From positions 47,100,456 to 47,164,455 of the forward strand of contig CM049318.1 in assembly GCA_026874595.1 (NCBI GenBank): a stretch of DNA of 64,000 nt, read 5' to 3'. The notes beneath the pieces were generated by a model. That model saw only the letters and a list, made by a program, of their open reading frames with translations, searched no databases and was not told where the DNA came from. This DNA is from Sipunculus nudus. Its lineage: Eukaryota > Annelida > Sipuncula > Golfingiida > Sipunculidae. A program made the translations under genes and the position numbers. This document shows positions 11,173 to 24,512 of the stretch, piece by piece (position 1 is the first letter of the stretch; every line of letters starts with the position of its first letter).

Positions 11173-13441
11173 TCATCAGGGCACATGTGAACTGCTGCGC
11201 CTTCATATTTGGATAACCTCTGACCTTTCCTAGCTGCCCAGCGTCCATTTGTGCGTCTGTTTCCACACATAAACCTGCATATCTCAGGAACCGTTTGACC
11301 GATCAGGCTAAAAATTTTGAATAAATGTAGCCCTGTGATAGCTTTATAACATACACTAAAAATGGTAGTGCCACCTGCAACCATTTTTGCACAGCATCCA
11401 TCTGTTCATCTGCCTTGGGATAATATCACTCATATCTCAGCAGTGGTTTGACTTATCCACCTGAAATTTTGCAGGTTTATACATCCTGGACAGCTTTTTC
11501 GATTTAATGACTGGTGGTGCCACCTACATTCAGGTTTACTCTGCAGACATCCAAGCTCATATCTCTGGAACCGTTTGACTGATTGGGCCAAAATTTTGCA
11601 TGTGTATAGATCACACATAGCTCTTCATCATAGGCAAAACTGGTGGCGCCACCTGCAACCATTTTTGCACAGCATCCATCTGTTCATCTGCCTTGGGATA
11701 ATATCACTCATATCTCAGCAGTGGTTTGACTTTTCCACCTAAAATTTTGCAGGTTTATACATCCTGGACAGCTTTCTCAATTTTATGACAGGTGGCGCCA
11801 CCTACATTCAGGTTTACTCTGCAGACATCCAAGCTCATATCTCGGGAACTGTTTGACCGATTGGGCCAAAATTTTGCATGTGTATAGATCTCACATAGCT
11901 CTTCATCATAGGCAAAACTGGTGGCGCCACCTGCAATCATTTTTGCACAGCATCCATCTGTTCATCTGCCTTGGGATAATATCACTCATATCTCAGCAGT
12001 GGTTTGACTTTTCCACCTGAAATTTTGCAGGTTTATACATCCTGGACAGCTTTCTCAATTTTATGACAGGTGGCGCCACCTACATTCAGGTTTACTCTGC
12101 AGACATCCAAGCTCTCATCTCGGGAACTGTTTGACAGATTGGGCCAAAATTTTGCATGTGTATGGATCTCACATAGCTCTTCATTATAGGCAAAACTGGT
12201 GGCGCCTTCTGCAACCATTTATGCACAGTATCCATCTGTTCATCTGCCTTGGCGTAATTTCACTCATATCTCTACATTGGTTGGACTTATCCACCTGAAA
12301 TTTTGCATGTGTATACATCCTGGACAGCTTTCTTGATTTTATGACAGGTGGCGCCAACTACATTCACGTTTACTCTGCAGACATCCAAGCTCATATCTCG
12401 GGAACTGTTTGACCAGTTGGGCCAAAATTTTGCATGTGTATACATCTCCCATAGCTCTTTATCATTAGCAAAACTGGTGGTGCCACCTGCAACCATTTTT
12501 GATCAGCGTCCATCTGTTCATCTGCCTCAGGATAAAATCACTCATATCTCCGCAGTGGTTTGACTTATCCACCTGATATTTTGCAGGTTTATACATCCTT
12601 GACAGCTTTCTTGATTTTATGACAGTAGGCGCCACCTACATTCAAATTTACGCTGCAGACATCCAAGCTCATATCTCAGAAACCATTTGACCGATTTGGC
12701 AAAAATTTTGCATGTTTATAGCTCTCACATAGCTCTTTATAATACGCAAAACTGGTGGTGCCACCTGCAATCATTTTTGCACAGCGTACATCTGTTTGTT
12801 TGCCGTGGGATAAAATCACTCATATCTCGGCAGTGGTTTGACTTATCTGCCTAAAATTTTGCATGTTAATACATCTTGGATAGCTTTCTGGATTTTTTGG
12901 CAGGTGGCGCCACCTACATTTATGTATATGCTGCAGACATTCAGACTTATATCTCAGGACTGGTTTGACATATCCCCCTAAAATTTTGCATGTGTATAGA
13001 TCTCACGTATCATTTAATCATACTCAAAATTGGTGGCGCCACCTGCCACCATTTTTGCACAGCATCCGTCTGTTTGTTTGCCTTATCATAAAATCACTCA
13101 TATCTCGGCAGTGGTTTGACATATCTGCCTAAAATTTTGCAGGTTTATACATCTTGGATAGCTTTTTGGATTTTGTTGCAGGTGGCGCCACCTACATTTA
13201 TGTATACCCTGCAGACATTCAGGCTTATATCTCAGGACTGGTTTGACATACCCCTCTGGAATTTTGCATGTGTATAGATCTCACATAGCCCTTAATCATA
13301 CAAAATTGGTGTCGCACCTGCCACCATTTTTGCACAGTGTCTGTCTGTTTGTTTGCTGTGGCATAAAATCACTCATATCTCAGCAGTGGTTTGACATATC
13401 TGCCTAAAATTTTGCAGGTTTATACATCTTGGATAGCTTTC
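11165..13441 (+). repeat. 278-bp tandem array inside E1, each unit with two half-units
   Basis: The landmark TCTGTTCATCTGCC recurs at 11401, 11689, 11957, 12235, 12513, and as TCTGTTTGTTTGCC at about 12791, 13069 and 13345, so the period is about 268-288 and mostly 278 bp. Each unit contains AAAATTTTGCATGTGTATA twice and the perfect palindrome GGTGGCGCCACC up to twice, so an ancestral half-unit of about 139 bp is likely. The small ORFs here are incidental. The array continues to about 19100 after the LINE. Confidence 0.85.
13427..13441. repeat. LINE target-site duplication, left copy
   Basis: TCTTGGATAGCTTTC, identical to 18771-18785. Both lie at the same register of the E1 278-bp unit. Confidence 0.9.
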
Positions 13442-13769
13442 CAAGTCGAAAATTTATATATAAACTATGGTCGTACCGGTCATAAATTTCACACCAGTAG
13501 AAGCACCTCCTCACATATATAGTCCTGTGCGAAAACTAACCAGTTTCATGTCCCTTATCCAGGTTAAACGGTCATTTTATTCCAGAGCCCATTTACCCAC
13601 CACCGTCAGCTATTTCACTTGTACCTTTGTAAATGGCCATATTCAGTTCCAGTGTTTATGCCAAGCCATAGGGTCACAGTTGACTGATTCTCAATACAAG
13701 TGCCCCGGGATTACGTGGATAGGCGAAGGTAATTGACAAGGAAAACCGGTCGTAATCAAGCTTGGTAAA

Positions 13770-14626
13770 ATGAACCATGGACCAGTGAAACCCAAAAGTG
13801 GTAATGATATAGATAAAGGTAAACTCAGTGATGGCTCAAAAGAACTAAGTAACCAGAAAAAAAACTCAACGTTTCCAAAAGCCCTCAAATAGATGAGGAT
13901 GAAGAAACTCCATTGTCACAATTATCAGGTAAAGGTGCTGATGCAGCTGCCCCCCTGGTGATAGAAAACTCACAAATGTTTGTTACGTATTTAGAAATAG
14001 CACTATCATTGGAAGCAGTCAAATGGATGTTGAAAGATACTTTGAGTGACATTATTAATGAGAGGGTAGGAGAATATCGTGGACAGGTAGAATTGTTAGA
14101 ACGCAAAGTTGAGTCGATGACGGAGACAATAATCAAGTTGAAAGAAGAAATGGATGATCAGGCCCAGTACACGTAAAGAAACTCTCTGAGAATTTTTAAT
14201 GAAATAAAAGAAGAACCCAATGAAAACCTGCCTGAGAAAATTATAAATGTAGCTAACAACATGCTAGGAGTCAAATTGACCAAATATGATTTTGACCTAA
14301 TATACAGGGTTGGGCCGGCGCCAACTCCCGGTTGTACACGCCCAATTCTAGTAAAGTTTAACCGATTCCAAGTATGCGATGAGGTGTACCGTGCCCGTAC
14401 AAGACTGAGGAAGGTCGGCCCACAAGGAAAGAAGATTTTTATCAATGAAGATCTCACTTCTGCCCGTGCGGCTATCGCTACTAAAGCAAGACAGATGAAA
14501 CGACAGAAGCTGATACAGGATACATGGACGTGGAATGGAAAAATCTTCATTAAAAAAACGGACGGACATGTGGTATCACTTGTGAATGAACGTGATATAA
14601 CAAAATTGAGACTGGAAATAGTATAA
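13770..14626 (+). pseudogene. LINE ORF1 (coiled coil, L1-ORF1-like), frameshift and nonsense
   Basis: Best start is the ATG at 13770 (MNHGPVKPKSGND). That frame runs to a stop at 13890; the rest continues one frame away after an A-rich run near 13857-13864, so a frameshift is inferred. The main body has an acidic stretch, then a coiled-coil-like segment (VGEYRGQVELLERKVESMTE). Next comes QYT-stop-RNSLRIF, where a TAA at 14174-14176 breaks the conserved Q-Y-x-R-R-N-x-L-R-I motif of L1-type ORF1 proteins. The C-terminal part (RPILVKFNRF..., then INEDLTSARAAI) matches the RRM/CTD region of ORF1p, an RNA-binding chaperone in this family. About 285 codons in all, similar to other ORF1 proteins. 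Confidence 0.75.
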
Positions 14627-14844
14627 AATGAAAGGATTTGTGTCTAATAAATTCGTATGAACTGTTGTGAAACACGAAAGAGATATGATTTAAATGATAT
14701 ATAATTAGAGCATATCTATGTAATAATACATATCTATAGTACTTACTTCCTGTTGTGGAGTAATTACCTTCAGGGGTAATCTGCAACTGTCCAATAAACT
14801 CAATCGTGAGTTTTTTTTTTTTTTTGTTTGTATTTGTGTTTATC

Positions 14845-17800
14845 ATGTCATCTTGTCTTAGGGTTTATACTCTAAATGTTAGGGGACTTTGGGATCGAAC
14901 AAAACGTAGACAGATATATCAACATGTTAGGGCAAAGAAATGTGATTTAGTCTTGCTACAGGAAACTCATAGTTCAAAAAATGATGTAAGAATATGGACA
15001 AATGAATGGGGTGGGCAGGTGGTATTTAGTCATGGGTCAACACGAAGCTCAGGAGTTGCAATTTTTGTCCGAAGGGACTCTGAAATACGCATAGAAAGTG
15101 AAATGATAGCAGATGACGGTAGATTTTTAATGATTTTATGCAAAATGGAGAATGTATTTTATACTGTTATCAACTTATATGGCCCGAATAATTATTATGA
15201 TCAAGTTAAATTTTATGAGAAAATTACATCTTTAATTTCAAATTCACCTTGTAGCCAAAACAATATTATTATCGGAGGAGACTTTAATGTGTATTTAAAT
15301 CATAATTTAGATAAAATGGGTGGGACAGAAATGGAAAGAGTGTCGCTTCAAGAAGTTAAGAAAATGCAGAAAGTGTTTGATTTAATTGACATATGGAGGG
15401 AAAAAAAAACTACGAAAAAGCAGTTACATGGAGGCAGAAAAACCCAGTGATAATGTGTAGATTAGATTATATTTTAATATCCAAAAATCTTGCTGACTCT
15501 GTTACCATTGTTGAAATACATGATGCTCTATGTACAGACCATAAAGGAGTGATCTGCATGATGCAGTGTGAACTAACTGATAAACAAGGTCCAGGGTTTT
15601 GGAAATGCAACTATAGTCTATTGCAGGATGAAAAATATTTACTTATGATTAGGAACACTATAAGTGAATGTAACACTGAGCATAAGTTAATACCTGATCC
15701 AAGAATAAGATGGGAATTAATAAAATATACAGTTCGAAAAAACAGTATAGTGTACTCAAAGTCTAAGGTCAGGGAAGTTAGGAGAAGAGAGGAAGAATAT
15801 ATACTGAAATTAAAAGAATTAGACACTGTTATTTCTAATGGTGATTATACTGATCAAATATTATATGAATATAATGAAACAAAGAAAAAATGGGAGGAAA
15901 TCACTGAACAAAAAGCTAAGGGGGCAACGGTAAGATGTAGGAAAACTTGGTATGAACAAGGAGAATAAAGTACGGCATATTTTCTTAATATGGAAAAAAA
16001 TAAGCAATTAAAACGAAATATAAATGAATTAAGAAATAGAGAAGGAATTTTAGTTAAAGAGAAAGAAAAAATAAGGTCAATACAAAAGTCGTTTTATAAA
16101 GAGCTTTATCAGTCGAATCAATCAAACAGACATGAAGTGCGTGAAGGTGGCTTTGGCGAATTATTTGATAATATTAATCTTAAAGGTTTATCCGCAGAAG
16201 AAAAGGTTAGTTTGAATAGGAATTTGTCAGAAGAAGAAGTTAAGGGGGTCCGTAATGATATGAAGACTAATAAGAGTCTGGGAACTTTTGGGATGACCTT
16301 AAAAATGAACTTCTAGAATGCTTCCATGCTTCATTTGAAAAGGGAGAACTTACTGACTCTCAGAAAAGAGGAATAATTACCTTAATACCAAAAGAGGGTA
16401 AAGACTTAACATATATATCAAATTGGTGTCCAGTAACGTTATTAAACGTGGATTATAAAATGTTAGCTAAATGTTAAGCCTCCAGGTGTGATAAAGTATT
16501 GCAGGAGATCATAAGTCCTGATCAAACTGGTTTTATTAGAGGCCGATATATAGGTGAAAATATAAGAATCCTTAATGATAGTATTCATCATACAACAGAG
16601 AAAAATTTATCGGGAGCGTTTATATATGTCGATTTTGAAAAAGCATACGATAAACTAGAATGGGATTTTATGGAAAAGGTTTTGCAAGAATTCAATTTTG
16701 GATCCGTTTTTCACAAATGGGTTAGATTATGTTATACTAATATTTCAAGTACCGTAATGAACAACAGGTTTTCTTGTGGATAGTTTCCAATCTCACGCGG
16801 AGTTCGACAAGGATGCCCCCTCTCATGTGTATTGTTTACTGTATGTGTCGAAATTCTTGCTTACAGACTTAGAAATAGAAGGGATATCCATGGTATTTTG
16901 ATTAATGATAGATATTTAAACTGACACAATTCGCAGATGATATTACTATAATCTTGTCTGATACAGTTTCTTTAAAGGCTCTGTTTAGCGAGCTTAATAT
17001 ATTTAGTAAATATTGTGGATTATGTATAAATAAAGAAAAGACAGTAGGGATGTGGCTAGGTTCCTTTAAGGGCAGACATGATAAACCATGGGGCATAAAA
17101 TGGTCTGCTAAACCTATTCGGGCATTAGGTATTTATGTTTCACAAAACAAAGGGGAAAATGATCGATGTTATTTTGAAAATAAAGTAGTGAAGTTGAAAC
17201 AGAGGTTCAGTGTCTGGAGAGGAAGAGATGTTTCTGTGCTAGGTAAAATTGTTATTGCTAAGTCTTTAGGGTTACAATCGCTTGTTTATACGATGTCAAT
17301 GATATTAACACCTGAACATGTGTTAACAGAAATACACAGGGATATAATTGCATTTATATGGTCAGATAAACCCAGTAGAGTTAAATGGACCACAATGATA
17401 GCAGATTATAATGATGGAGGACTTAAAGCCCCGGACATAAGGACAACATGTAAATCATTGCAGCTGGCATGGTTATCTAGATATTTAGATGATAAAAAAT
17501 GTCCATGGAAGACTATACCAGAAATGTATTTTTCAAAATATGGCGGTTTACCATTTTTACTGCAGTGTAATTCTGATACCAGATATATGTGTAATATGCC
17601 TTTATTTTATAAAGAAATGCTGAGTACTGGCAGATAATAAGGAATCCGCAAGACGTAGAGGCCCAAGGAATTATTTGGAATAATAAAGACATATTAATTA
17701 ACAAAGAACCGATTTACTACAAAGAATTTGTTGAGAAAGGAATTGTACATATATCTGATATAATAAATGAGAATGGACAGGTCATAACTTACCATCAGTT

Positions 17801-18563
17801 GCAAGCAAATTTCAATGTGGTCACTACTTGGTTTAAATATTATTCCTTAGTCAATGCAATACCTAAGAAATGGTTGAAAAGAGAATTTTACAACAATGAA
17901 ATAGCAAATTATCAGTCTGTATATGCTTATAATATGCAGGGGACTTTGTATGATATTAGTAATTTGAAATGTAGAACATACAGTAGTTTAATGATTGAAA
18001 TGAATAAGGAGAGTCCCAGTTGTGTTGTCAAATGGATAGAATTACAGGGTAGCAGCAAAGAGGATGTTTTAAACAGATTTAAATGTATACGGAAATTTAC
18101 ACAGGATCCTAAGATATTATACTTTCACTTTAGATTGATACATCGAATCATACCTACAAATAAAATGCTGTATACATTTGGTATAAGGGAGAATGACAAA
18201 TGTAGAAATTGTAACAATGTAGATACAATTGAGCATGCTTTTAAAGAGTGCTGTGTAGTTAATCATTTATGGGATAAAATGTTGAATCTCCTGCATGAGG
18301 CCTATCCACAGTTGGAGGGATTTAATAATACCTTTGATATATTCCTTTGTAAGACCGCGATAAATGGAGTAGGACATGTTGTTATCCTAGTGCTCTATTA
18401 TATTTGGAAATGTAAAGTAAAAGACAAAGTAATTTGTTTCAAGGAATGTCTGCAATTTATTAAAGATATAATAGATTTAGAGAAAAATATAAGTAAAAGG
18501 AAAGGAGTAGATCGAAAATGGGAAAAGAAATGGAGAAAAATCACAGAGTGTATAAAGATTTAA
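14845..18563 (+). pseudogene. LINE ORF2: APE endonuclease and reverse transcriptase, degenerate
   Basis: Start ATG 14845. The endonuclease shows LNVRGLWDR, LVLLQETHSS, IIGGDFNVYL, RLDYILISKNL and TDHKGVI. The RT shows LIPKEGKDL...NWCPVTLLNVDYKMLAK, QTGFIRGRYIGENIR, FIYVDFEKAYDKLEW (catalytic Asp), RGVRQGCPLS and TQFADDITII (catalytic pair). The C-terminus has CRNCNNVDTIEHAFKECC, a zf-RVT-like metal motif. Breaks: frameshift in an A9 run (15401-15409), TAA 15966, frameshift near 16290, TAA 16474, TAG 16781, frameshift near 16915, and frameshift/stop near 17630. Roughly 1,230 codons, a normal size for L1-like ORF2. The YxDD box is FADD, usual for LINEs. Confidence 0.88.
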
Positions 18564-18770
18564 AGCAGATATCATATGACATCCCAAAAAGGGATAATTT
18601 TCTCATGTAGGGTGTAAACGCTATTGTCTGCCTGTGTTTCTGTATATTTTGTCAATGTGTTGTATCCGTACGGTTTTGTATTAAGTGTCCTTATGATTTT
18701 TTTTCTTCATCTTCATTGTGTATTTGACTTTCAATGAATAAATTTTGTTAAAAAAAAAAAAAAAAAAAAA

Positions 18771-18785
18771 TCTTGGATAGCTTTC
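18771..18785. repeat. LINE target-site duplication, right copy
   Basis: TCTTGGATAGCTTTC directly after the poly(A) tail, identical to 13427-13441. Confidence 0.9.
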
Positions 18786-19430
18786 TGGATTTTGTGGCAG
18801 GTGGCACCACCTACATTTACGTATACACTGCAGACATTCAGGCTTATATCTCAGGACTGGGTTTACATATCCCCCTGAAATTTTGCATGTGTATAGATCT
18901 CACATAGTCCTTAATCATACACAAAATTGGTGGCGCCACCTGCCATCATTTTTGCACAACGTCCATCTGTTTTTCTGCCGTGGGCTAAAATCACTCATAT
19001 CTCAGTAGTGGTTCGACTTATCTGCCTAAAATTTTGCATGTTTATACATCTTGGAAAGCTTTCTGGATTTGTGGTAGGTGGCGCAACCTACATACACATT
19101 TCAGCTGCAGACATCCAGGATATTATGCAACACACCTCACTCTATTTCCCCTTGCCAATCAATCCATGCCTCACTTCACCTTTCCTTCTCTGATTTTGGC
19201 GGATACACGTAGTCGCTTGTTGACTACCCATATACTAGTTTTTGTGTTGGTGCACCCATGCAAGAACTGCAGCAGTGATGTTTGTTTAATTTTTTCTTAT
19301 TCTAAGTGTTTAGTACTTGCATTGTTCATATACATGTTACACATGTTCTTGAAAAGTAATGGTCCAGCATTGAAGCATTATACCTGGTGTAATCTCATTG
19401 CACAGGTTCACATTAGGCCTGTAGGCCTTG

Positions 19431-20242
19431 TTTAATATCACACAGGAATGATCCTAGGGTAGTGCTTTCTGAAGTTTGTTCAAATGCTCTCAATTCAGGG
19501 ACTTTTGGCTAAGTTATGGGAAGTTGAATTTAGTCATATGCCATAACAGCCCATTTTAGCTCAGTGGCTACAAAGATCTTCTTCTCAAAAACCACTGGGC
19601 CAAATTTTCAAATCCCACACATTAATTATCCTTAGATGTTGATAATTCAAATTTGATCAAATGGTTTTGGTTCAGTGATTTTTGGCTGAGTTATGGGAAG
19701 CTTAACTTTGCCATTTTGCTGTATTTTCCCATATGAGTTATAAACCTGCAAAATGTTTTTTGACTGACGCCACTGAGGCTAATTTGTTTAATATTTTACA
19801 AGAATAATCCCCTGAATAATTCTTATAATAATTGTCTTTTATGATTCCAAAGAATGAATTTAGGCTGAATAATAAAGATTGAATTGAGTCATTTTCCCAT
19901 ATATGTTAGCTGTGTGAAGCAGATACATCTAGCCTGGCACCAGTTTATCAGCATCTGTTACATCATGCCTCTAGACATTTAGATTTCAGGTTATCTATGG
20001 TTAATATTGACAAGAATATTTTTTAAAAGCTTTTAAAAAATGTAGATTTATGATTTTAGATATTCCTCATGCCAGGCAATGTTTACAATCACAGGTATAC
20101 AGCTCTCTGTGGGTATATAAAGATGGCTGTACATGGATTATAAATAATTTGTATCCATACTCAACTTAATTCAAGATTTTGCCATCAGTGAGATATATCT
20201 GTATTCTAATTTTGCATTTAATATGCATCTGTAGTAATTTTT
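19431..20242 (+). mobile_element. E-family internal module without termini
   Basis: Collinear with the inverse of 48700-49515 (within E3): ATCCTAGGGTAGTGCTTTC, TGACGCCACTGAGGC, CAGCTCTCTGTGG and TCAACTTAATTCAAGA all match. It serves as the landing site of E1 (left side, TTTAATATCACAC) and probably of E2 (right side, T run at 20237-20242). No coding region. Confidence 0.65.
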
Positions 20243-22616
20243 AGCGAACCTGTGAGCTAATGCAATGGTGTGACGGCGTCTGTCATCTGTACGTTAACCC
20301 ATACTATCTCGAAAACGACTGGAGCTAGCATCATGAAGTTTAATGCAAAAAATTAGCCATCTGAAAAACTTTGCATTTTCCTAGATTTTATAGAGAAAAA
20401 GCTAAAAAAAAACTTTAAAAATCTTCTCCTCCGAAACAGTAAAGCCAAATTGTACAATATTTCACAGAAATAATCTATTATACCATCACTCTCAAATTTG
20501 TTCAGATGGTTCAAGTTCGGTGAATTTTGGCCGAGTTACAGGAAGTTGAACTTAGTCATCTGTCCAAAAAAGGATACTAAAATGACAATCTCAGAAACGG
20601 CTGGAGCTGTCATCACCAAATTTTATGACAGTGATGGTTACATAAATAATATATATAATTCAGGTATTGGTGGCACCACCTGCTTTGACCTTTTTTTGTA
20701 TGGGGGTCATTGGTCATCTGTACATTAACCGATAATTTCTCAGGAATAGCAGAAGCTACCATCCCCAGATTTTATGCAACAATCTGTCACATATCTAATG
20801 TTGTGGGATTCAGCTTATTTTTTTGCTATCTGCATTTACATAGATTTTATAGGGAAAAAGCTGAAAAACCTTTAAAAGTCTTCTTCTTCTAAACGGTCCA
20901 GCCAAATTGCTCAATATTTTACAGAAATGATCCCAGAGTTACATAAATTTGAACTTAGTCATTTGGCCAAGTAAGCATACTGACACAGTAATCTCAGAAG
21001 TGACAGAAGCTAGCATTACCAAGTAATGTACAAATGTTGGTCACATGACTCATATTTGAAATTGCAGATTTTGTGGTGCCACCTACATTGACCTGTTTTT
21101 ATGGGCAAAAACCTCATATTTTAGCCTCTTTCAGCTTAAAATGTTTATGATAAAACCTGTCAAGGTGAATTGTTCAATTTTTCAAAAGAATTATCCTAGG
21201 ACATGGTTCTTTCAATCATATCAGAATAGATTGAGTTTGTTGATTTTTGGTTGAGTCATGAAAAGCTTAAGTTGGTCTTATGGCCATTATTATTATTTCA
21301 AACTGAGGACTGCAATAGTGTTCTTCTACAAAATTATTTAATCAATTATAACTTGTGTAACATTGCACAAAAATTATTCTTAAGTGGCCTTTGTTCAAGT
21401 TTACGTGAATGATTTTTGGCAGAATTATTGGACTTTTAACAGTGAAAGGACTGCATCTTTTATTATTCTAGATATTTTGATAAAAAGTTTATGAATATGT
21501 CAGCTTGAAAAAAAAGCATTTTAGCCAAAGTCTTTCAGTATGTGTAAACAGATTTACCAACAGGCCAAGATTGTGTCTATATCCTTAAATAGGTTGAGAA
21601 ACTGCCAACTGTTTCAGATTTGGCAACAGATCAAGAGTTCAGATATAGGTCAAGAGCTCAATCAGTGCAGCCAAGCACAAGGCCTGTGATCACATCATGG
21701 GTGACATGTGAACACCTCATGGGCACCATGTGATCAACTCATAGGTAGCATGTGATCACCTCATGAGTATTATGTGATCACCTCATTTGGTCATGCCCCT
21801 TAGGGCTGCATGTGAAGCCAATCTGTCAGCTTATGCAATGGTGTAGCTACTATTTCAGATTTGGCAACAGGCCAAAGGTCAGTCTGGATCTATTTATAGC
21901 TTTGGCAGACTGCCAACTGTATCAGATTAGGCAACAGGTCAAGCGTTCACTCAGTGCAGCCAGGTATAAGTCAGGAGTTCACTCAGTGAAGTAGCTGCAT
22001 TCTATTTATAGCATTGGCAGACTGCCCACTGCACCAGATTTGGCACCAAAGTTCAGCCTTGATCTATTTATAGCTTTGGCAGACTGCCAACTGTGTCAGA
22101 TTATGCAACAGGTCATGAGTTCACTCAGTGCAGTAGCCTGAGCACAAATTTGTCATAGTTCACTCGGGGCAACTGCCTTTCTCACCTAAGCCTGGTCAGC
22201 CCCATGCATCAGACACAAGGTAAGTTCATGTATTGGCCTGATATTTTGACCTGTCTATGTGTCTTTGATGGCTTTCTCGTTCACCAGACAGGTGTGGCCA
22301 CCTACAATGACTTTTGCACAGTGTATGTGCCTGCTTATTTCTACAGAGGAACTTGATATATCAGCCTGAAATCGGGCATATTTATACATATTGAATAGCT
22401 TTGTTGTATACAAGACTTGTGGTGCCAGCTACAATCATTTTTGTGTTGTGTGCACCCATGCCAGAATTTCAGCAGTGATGTTTGTGTAATTGTTTCTTAT
22501 TCAAAATGTTTAGTACTTGCATTGTTCATATACATGAAAAGTTATGGTCCAGCATTGAAGCATTATACCTGGTGTATTTCCCAATGCACAGGTTCGCATT
22601 AGGCCTGTAGGCCTTG
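20243..22616 (+). mobile_element. E-family element E2, non-autonomous
   Basis: 5' end AGCGAACCTGTGAGC; 3' end CACAGGTTCGCATT-AGGCCTGTAGGCCTTG (22586-22616), giving an 11-bp asymmetric inverted repeat GCGAACCTGTG/CACAGGTTCGC with a terminal hairpin. The interior matches the inverse of 49570-50080, 48190-48480 and 46070-46270 in E3. Repeated direct blocks (GATCTATTTATAGC..TTGGCAGACTGCCAACTG) occur at 21890-22110. The 20498-20728 and 20710-20892 ORFs cross these blocks and are not supported. Confidence 0.65.
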
Positions 22617-23769
22617 TTTACTATAAAATGACAACAATTATGTCAGTTTCTCAGCTGTGATTACATCTAGAGTCCTAAAACTTGGTGTGTTTATTGATCA
22701 CAAGTGGATGCCCTACAGTTATCACCCTGTCTGTTTGTCTGTCTGTCTGTCTAGCTGTCCATCTGTCAATCCACACAAATTTGTTTCCAGATGATAACTC
22801 CAGGTTTGATTGACACATGGATTTCAAACTTGATTTACATATGGCCCACCACTAAAGCAAGAAGCTATATGATTTTTGGGTCAAAGGTCAAAGTCACAGG
22901 ACTCACTTATTTAAAAAGATTATGGCTGCATTTTAAGCAAAGCAATTCATCCCAAATTTTCCTTCTTGCGCATTTAGCTGACTTGCCAGTATGGATAGAG
23001 CATGAATGATTTTGGGGTCACAAGGTCAAGGTCACAGGGCCATCTGCCTACAAATTAGTTTCTAGATGATAACTCCAGTTTAGTTTGACATATTGGTTTC
23101 AAACTTATATTTTATATGGCTCACCACTAAAGAAAGAACCATGTTGATTTTGGGGTCCAATGGTCAAAGGTCAAGGTCACAGGACCCATTTCTTTAAAAA
23201 GAATGTGTATGCATTTCAAGCCAAACTTTTTATCACAAACCTTCCATCTTCAAGATATTGCCATCCTTCCATTAGGGGAAGATTCAATTTGATTTTGGGG
23301 TCATAGGGTCAGAGGTCAAGGTCACAGGGCCCATCCATTCACAAATTATTTTTTGGATGATAATTCTACTTTGGGTAGACAGATTGGCTTCATACTTGAT
23401 TAATTAAAGACCAACCACTTAAGTAAATTCATTTTGATTTTCAGGGTCCAAAGTTGAAGGTCACAGGAGCCACATCTTTTAAAAGATTGTAGATGCACTG
23501 TAAATCAATCTTTTCATCCCAAACTTTCCATCTTTCACACAAGGCTTACTTGCCCAAAGTGAGAAAATATGTAGATTTTGAGGTTACCTGGTCAGAGGTC
23601 AAGGTCCCTTTTTAAAAGATTGTTACAATAATCTTAATGCTGCAAGTTCAAGGATAATAAGTTCTACGATTTTTTGGTCACAAGGTCTTTGGTTAAGGTC
23701 TCAGGACTGTCCTTAAAAAATATCCTTAAGGACAATTTCAGCTGAGCGTCGAGACTCATAGGTCCCTAG
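22617..23769 (+). mobile_element. F-type element (GGTCAAGGTCACAGG units) with F 3' terminus
   Basis: Starts near CTGTCTGTCTGTC (22730-22752) and carries three to four units of about 275-285 bp (TAGATGATAACTCCA near 22793, 23073 and, decayed, 23355; TCAAGGTCACAGG in each). It ends with TTCAGCTGAGCGTCGAGACTC..GGTCCCTAG at 23739-23769. Such units are common in mollusc genomes (general knowledge). Non-coding. Confidence 0.55.
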
Positions 23770-24474
23770 TTCTTGAACAGTTTTCAAACAGGAACATGTT
23801 CATGTTCATGAGCAAAAAAGGACTCTGTTCATGATCAGAAGTATGAACAGGAAAATGTTCATGGAAGGAAAACACACCCCAGAAGTGTGCAAGGAGGCTG
23901 CCATTTGCAATTTTGCAATCGGGAATGAATTTCTAACTCCAATATTCCCATCGAATCTTTATGTTGCCATTAATTTCATAGTCATGGATTCTCAAAACAT
24001 AAATGAAATTGAAGAAATGATTATAAAATTTTACTGCATGTTATTATTTTGTGTTGATTCATGCGTACTTGGGTGACATATGCCAGTGCATTTGATGTAT
24101 GGTTTCATAACTTCCAGAATAGTTTACAGTTTATAATGACTTAGGTACATAATTTCATTTTACATTATACAAAGGGAACCATGCCGCATAACAAATTAGT
24201 GGCAATACAGTCAAAACAATGAGAATATTTAAGCTTATTTGAGCACAGTTTGTTTTTGGATGGGAAAACGATAGCGCTGTCTGGAGGATAAACTTGAAAC
24301 AAACTTGAAAACAAGGCCAGGGCATCTACTGTCAACTGAATACCGGAGGACCATCATAGTTATGCATATACAAATGTTACAAATGACAAAATTTAATGAT
24401 TTCAGGTGTTTGCACACATATATAGTACCAAATATTCCAGCAACAGCAGAAGCTTGTTACCATCAAATGTTACT

Positions 24475-24512
<38 letters not shown>

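Larger units (their letters stand above)
13442..18770 (+). mobile_element. L1/Tx1-like LINE, decayed, with poly(A) tail and 15-bp TSD
   Basis: A two-ORF non-LTR retrotransposon of about 5.3 kb. It is flanked by perfect 15-bp target duplications and ends in AATAAA (18738) and a poly(A) run (18750-18770). It carries a 5' UTR, ORF1 (coiled-coil/RNA-binding type), and ORF2 with APE endonuclease, reverse transcriptase and a C-terminal Cys/His motif. The layout and the zf-RVT-like C-terminus suggest the L1/Tx1 group, by inference. Several nonsense codons and frameshifts make this copy inactive, but the intact TSD and tail show a full-length or near full-length insertion. Confidence 0.88.
10540..19430 (+). 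mobile_element. E-family element E1, split by a LINE
   Basis: The 5' terminus TTTTTAGCGAATCTGTGAGC is followed by a GTCGTCTGTC head, then an array of about 278-bp units (11165-13441, resuming at 18771), then the 3' end CACAGGTTCACATT-AGGCCTGTAGGCCTTG at 19400-19430. The 5' motif GCGAA(C/T)CTGTG is the inverse of CACAGGTTCGC near the 3' end. That motif lies just inside a GGCC-TGTA-GGCC-type hairpin. Without the LINE the element would be about 3.6 kb. No protein-coding capacity is seen. After the 3' end the flank TTTAATATCACACAGG matches an uninterrupted E copy (inverse of 49490-49515), so E1 seems to have landed in another E copy. Confidence 0.6.

Noticed and set aside
14158-14550. Antisense ORFs inside LINE ORF1
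   Set aside because: Shadows of the LINE coding strand.
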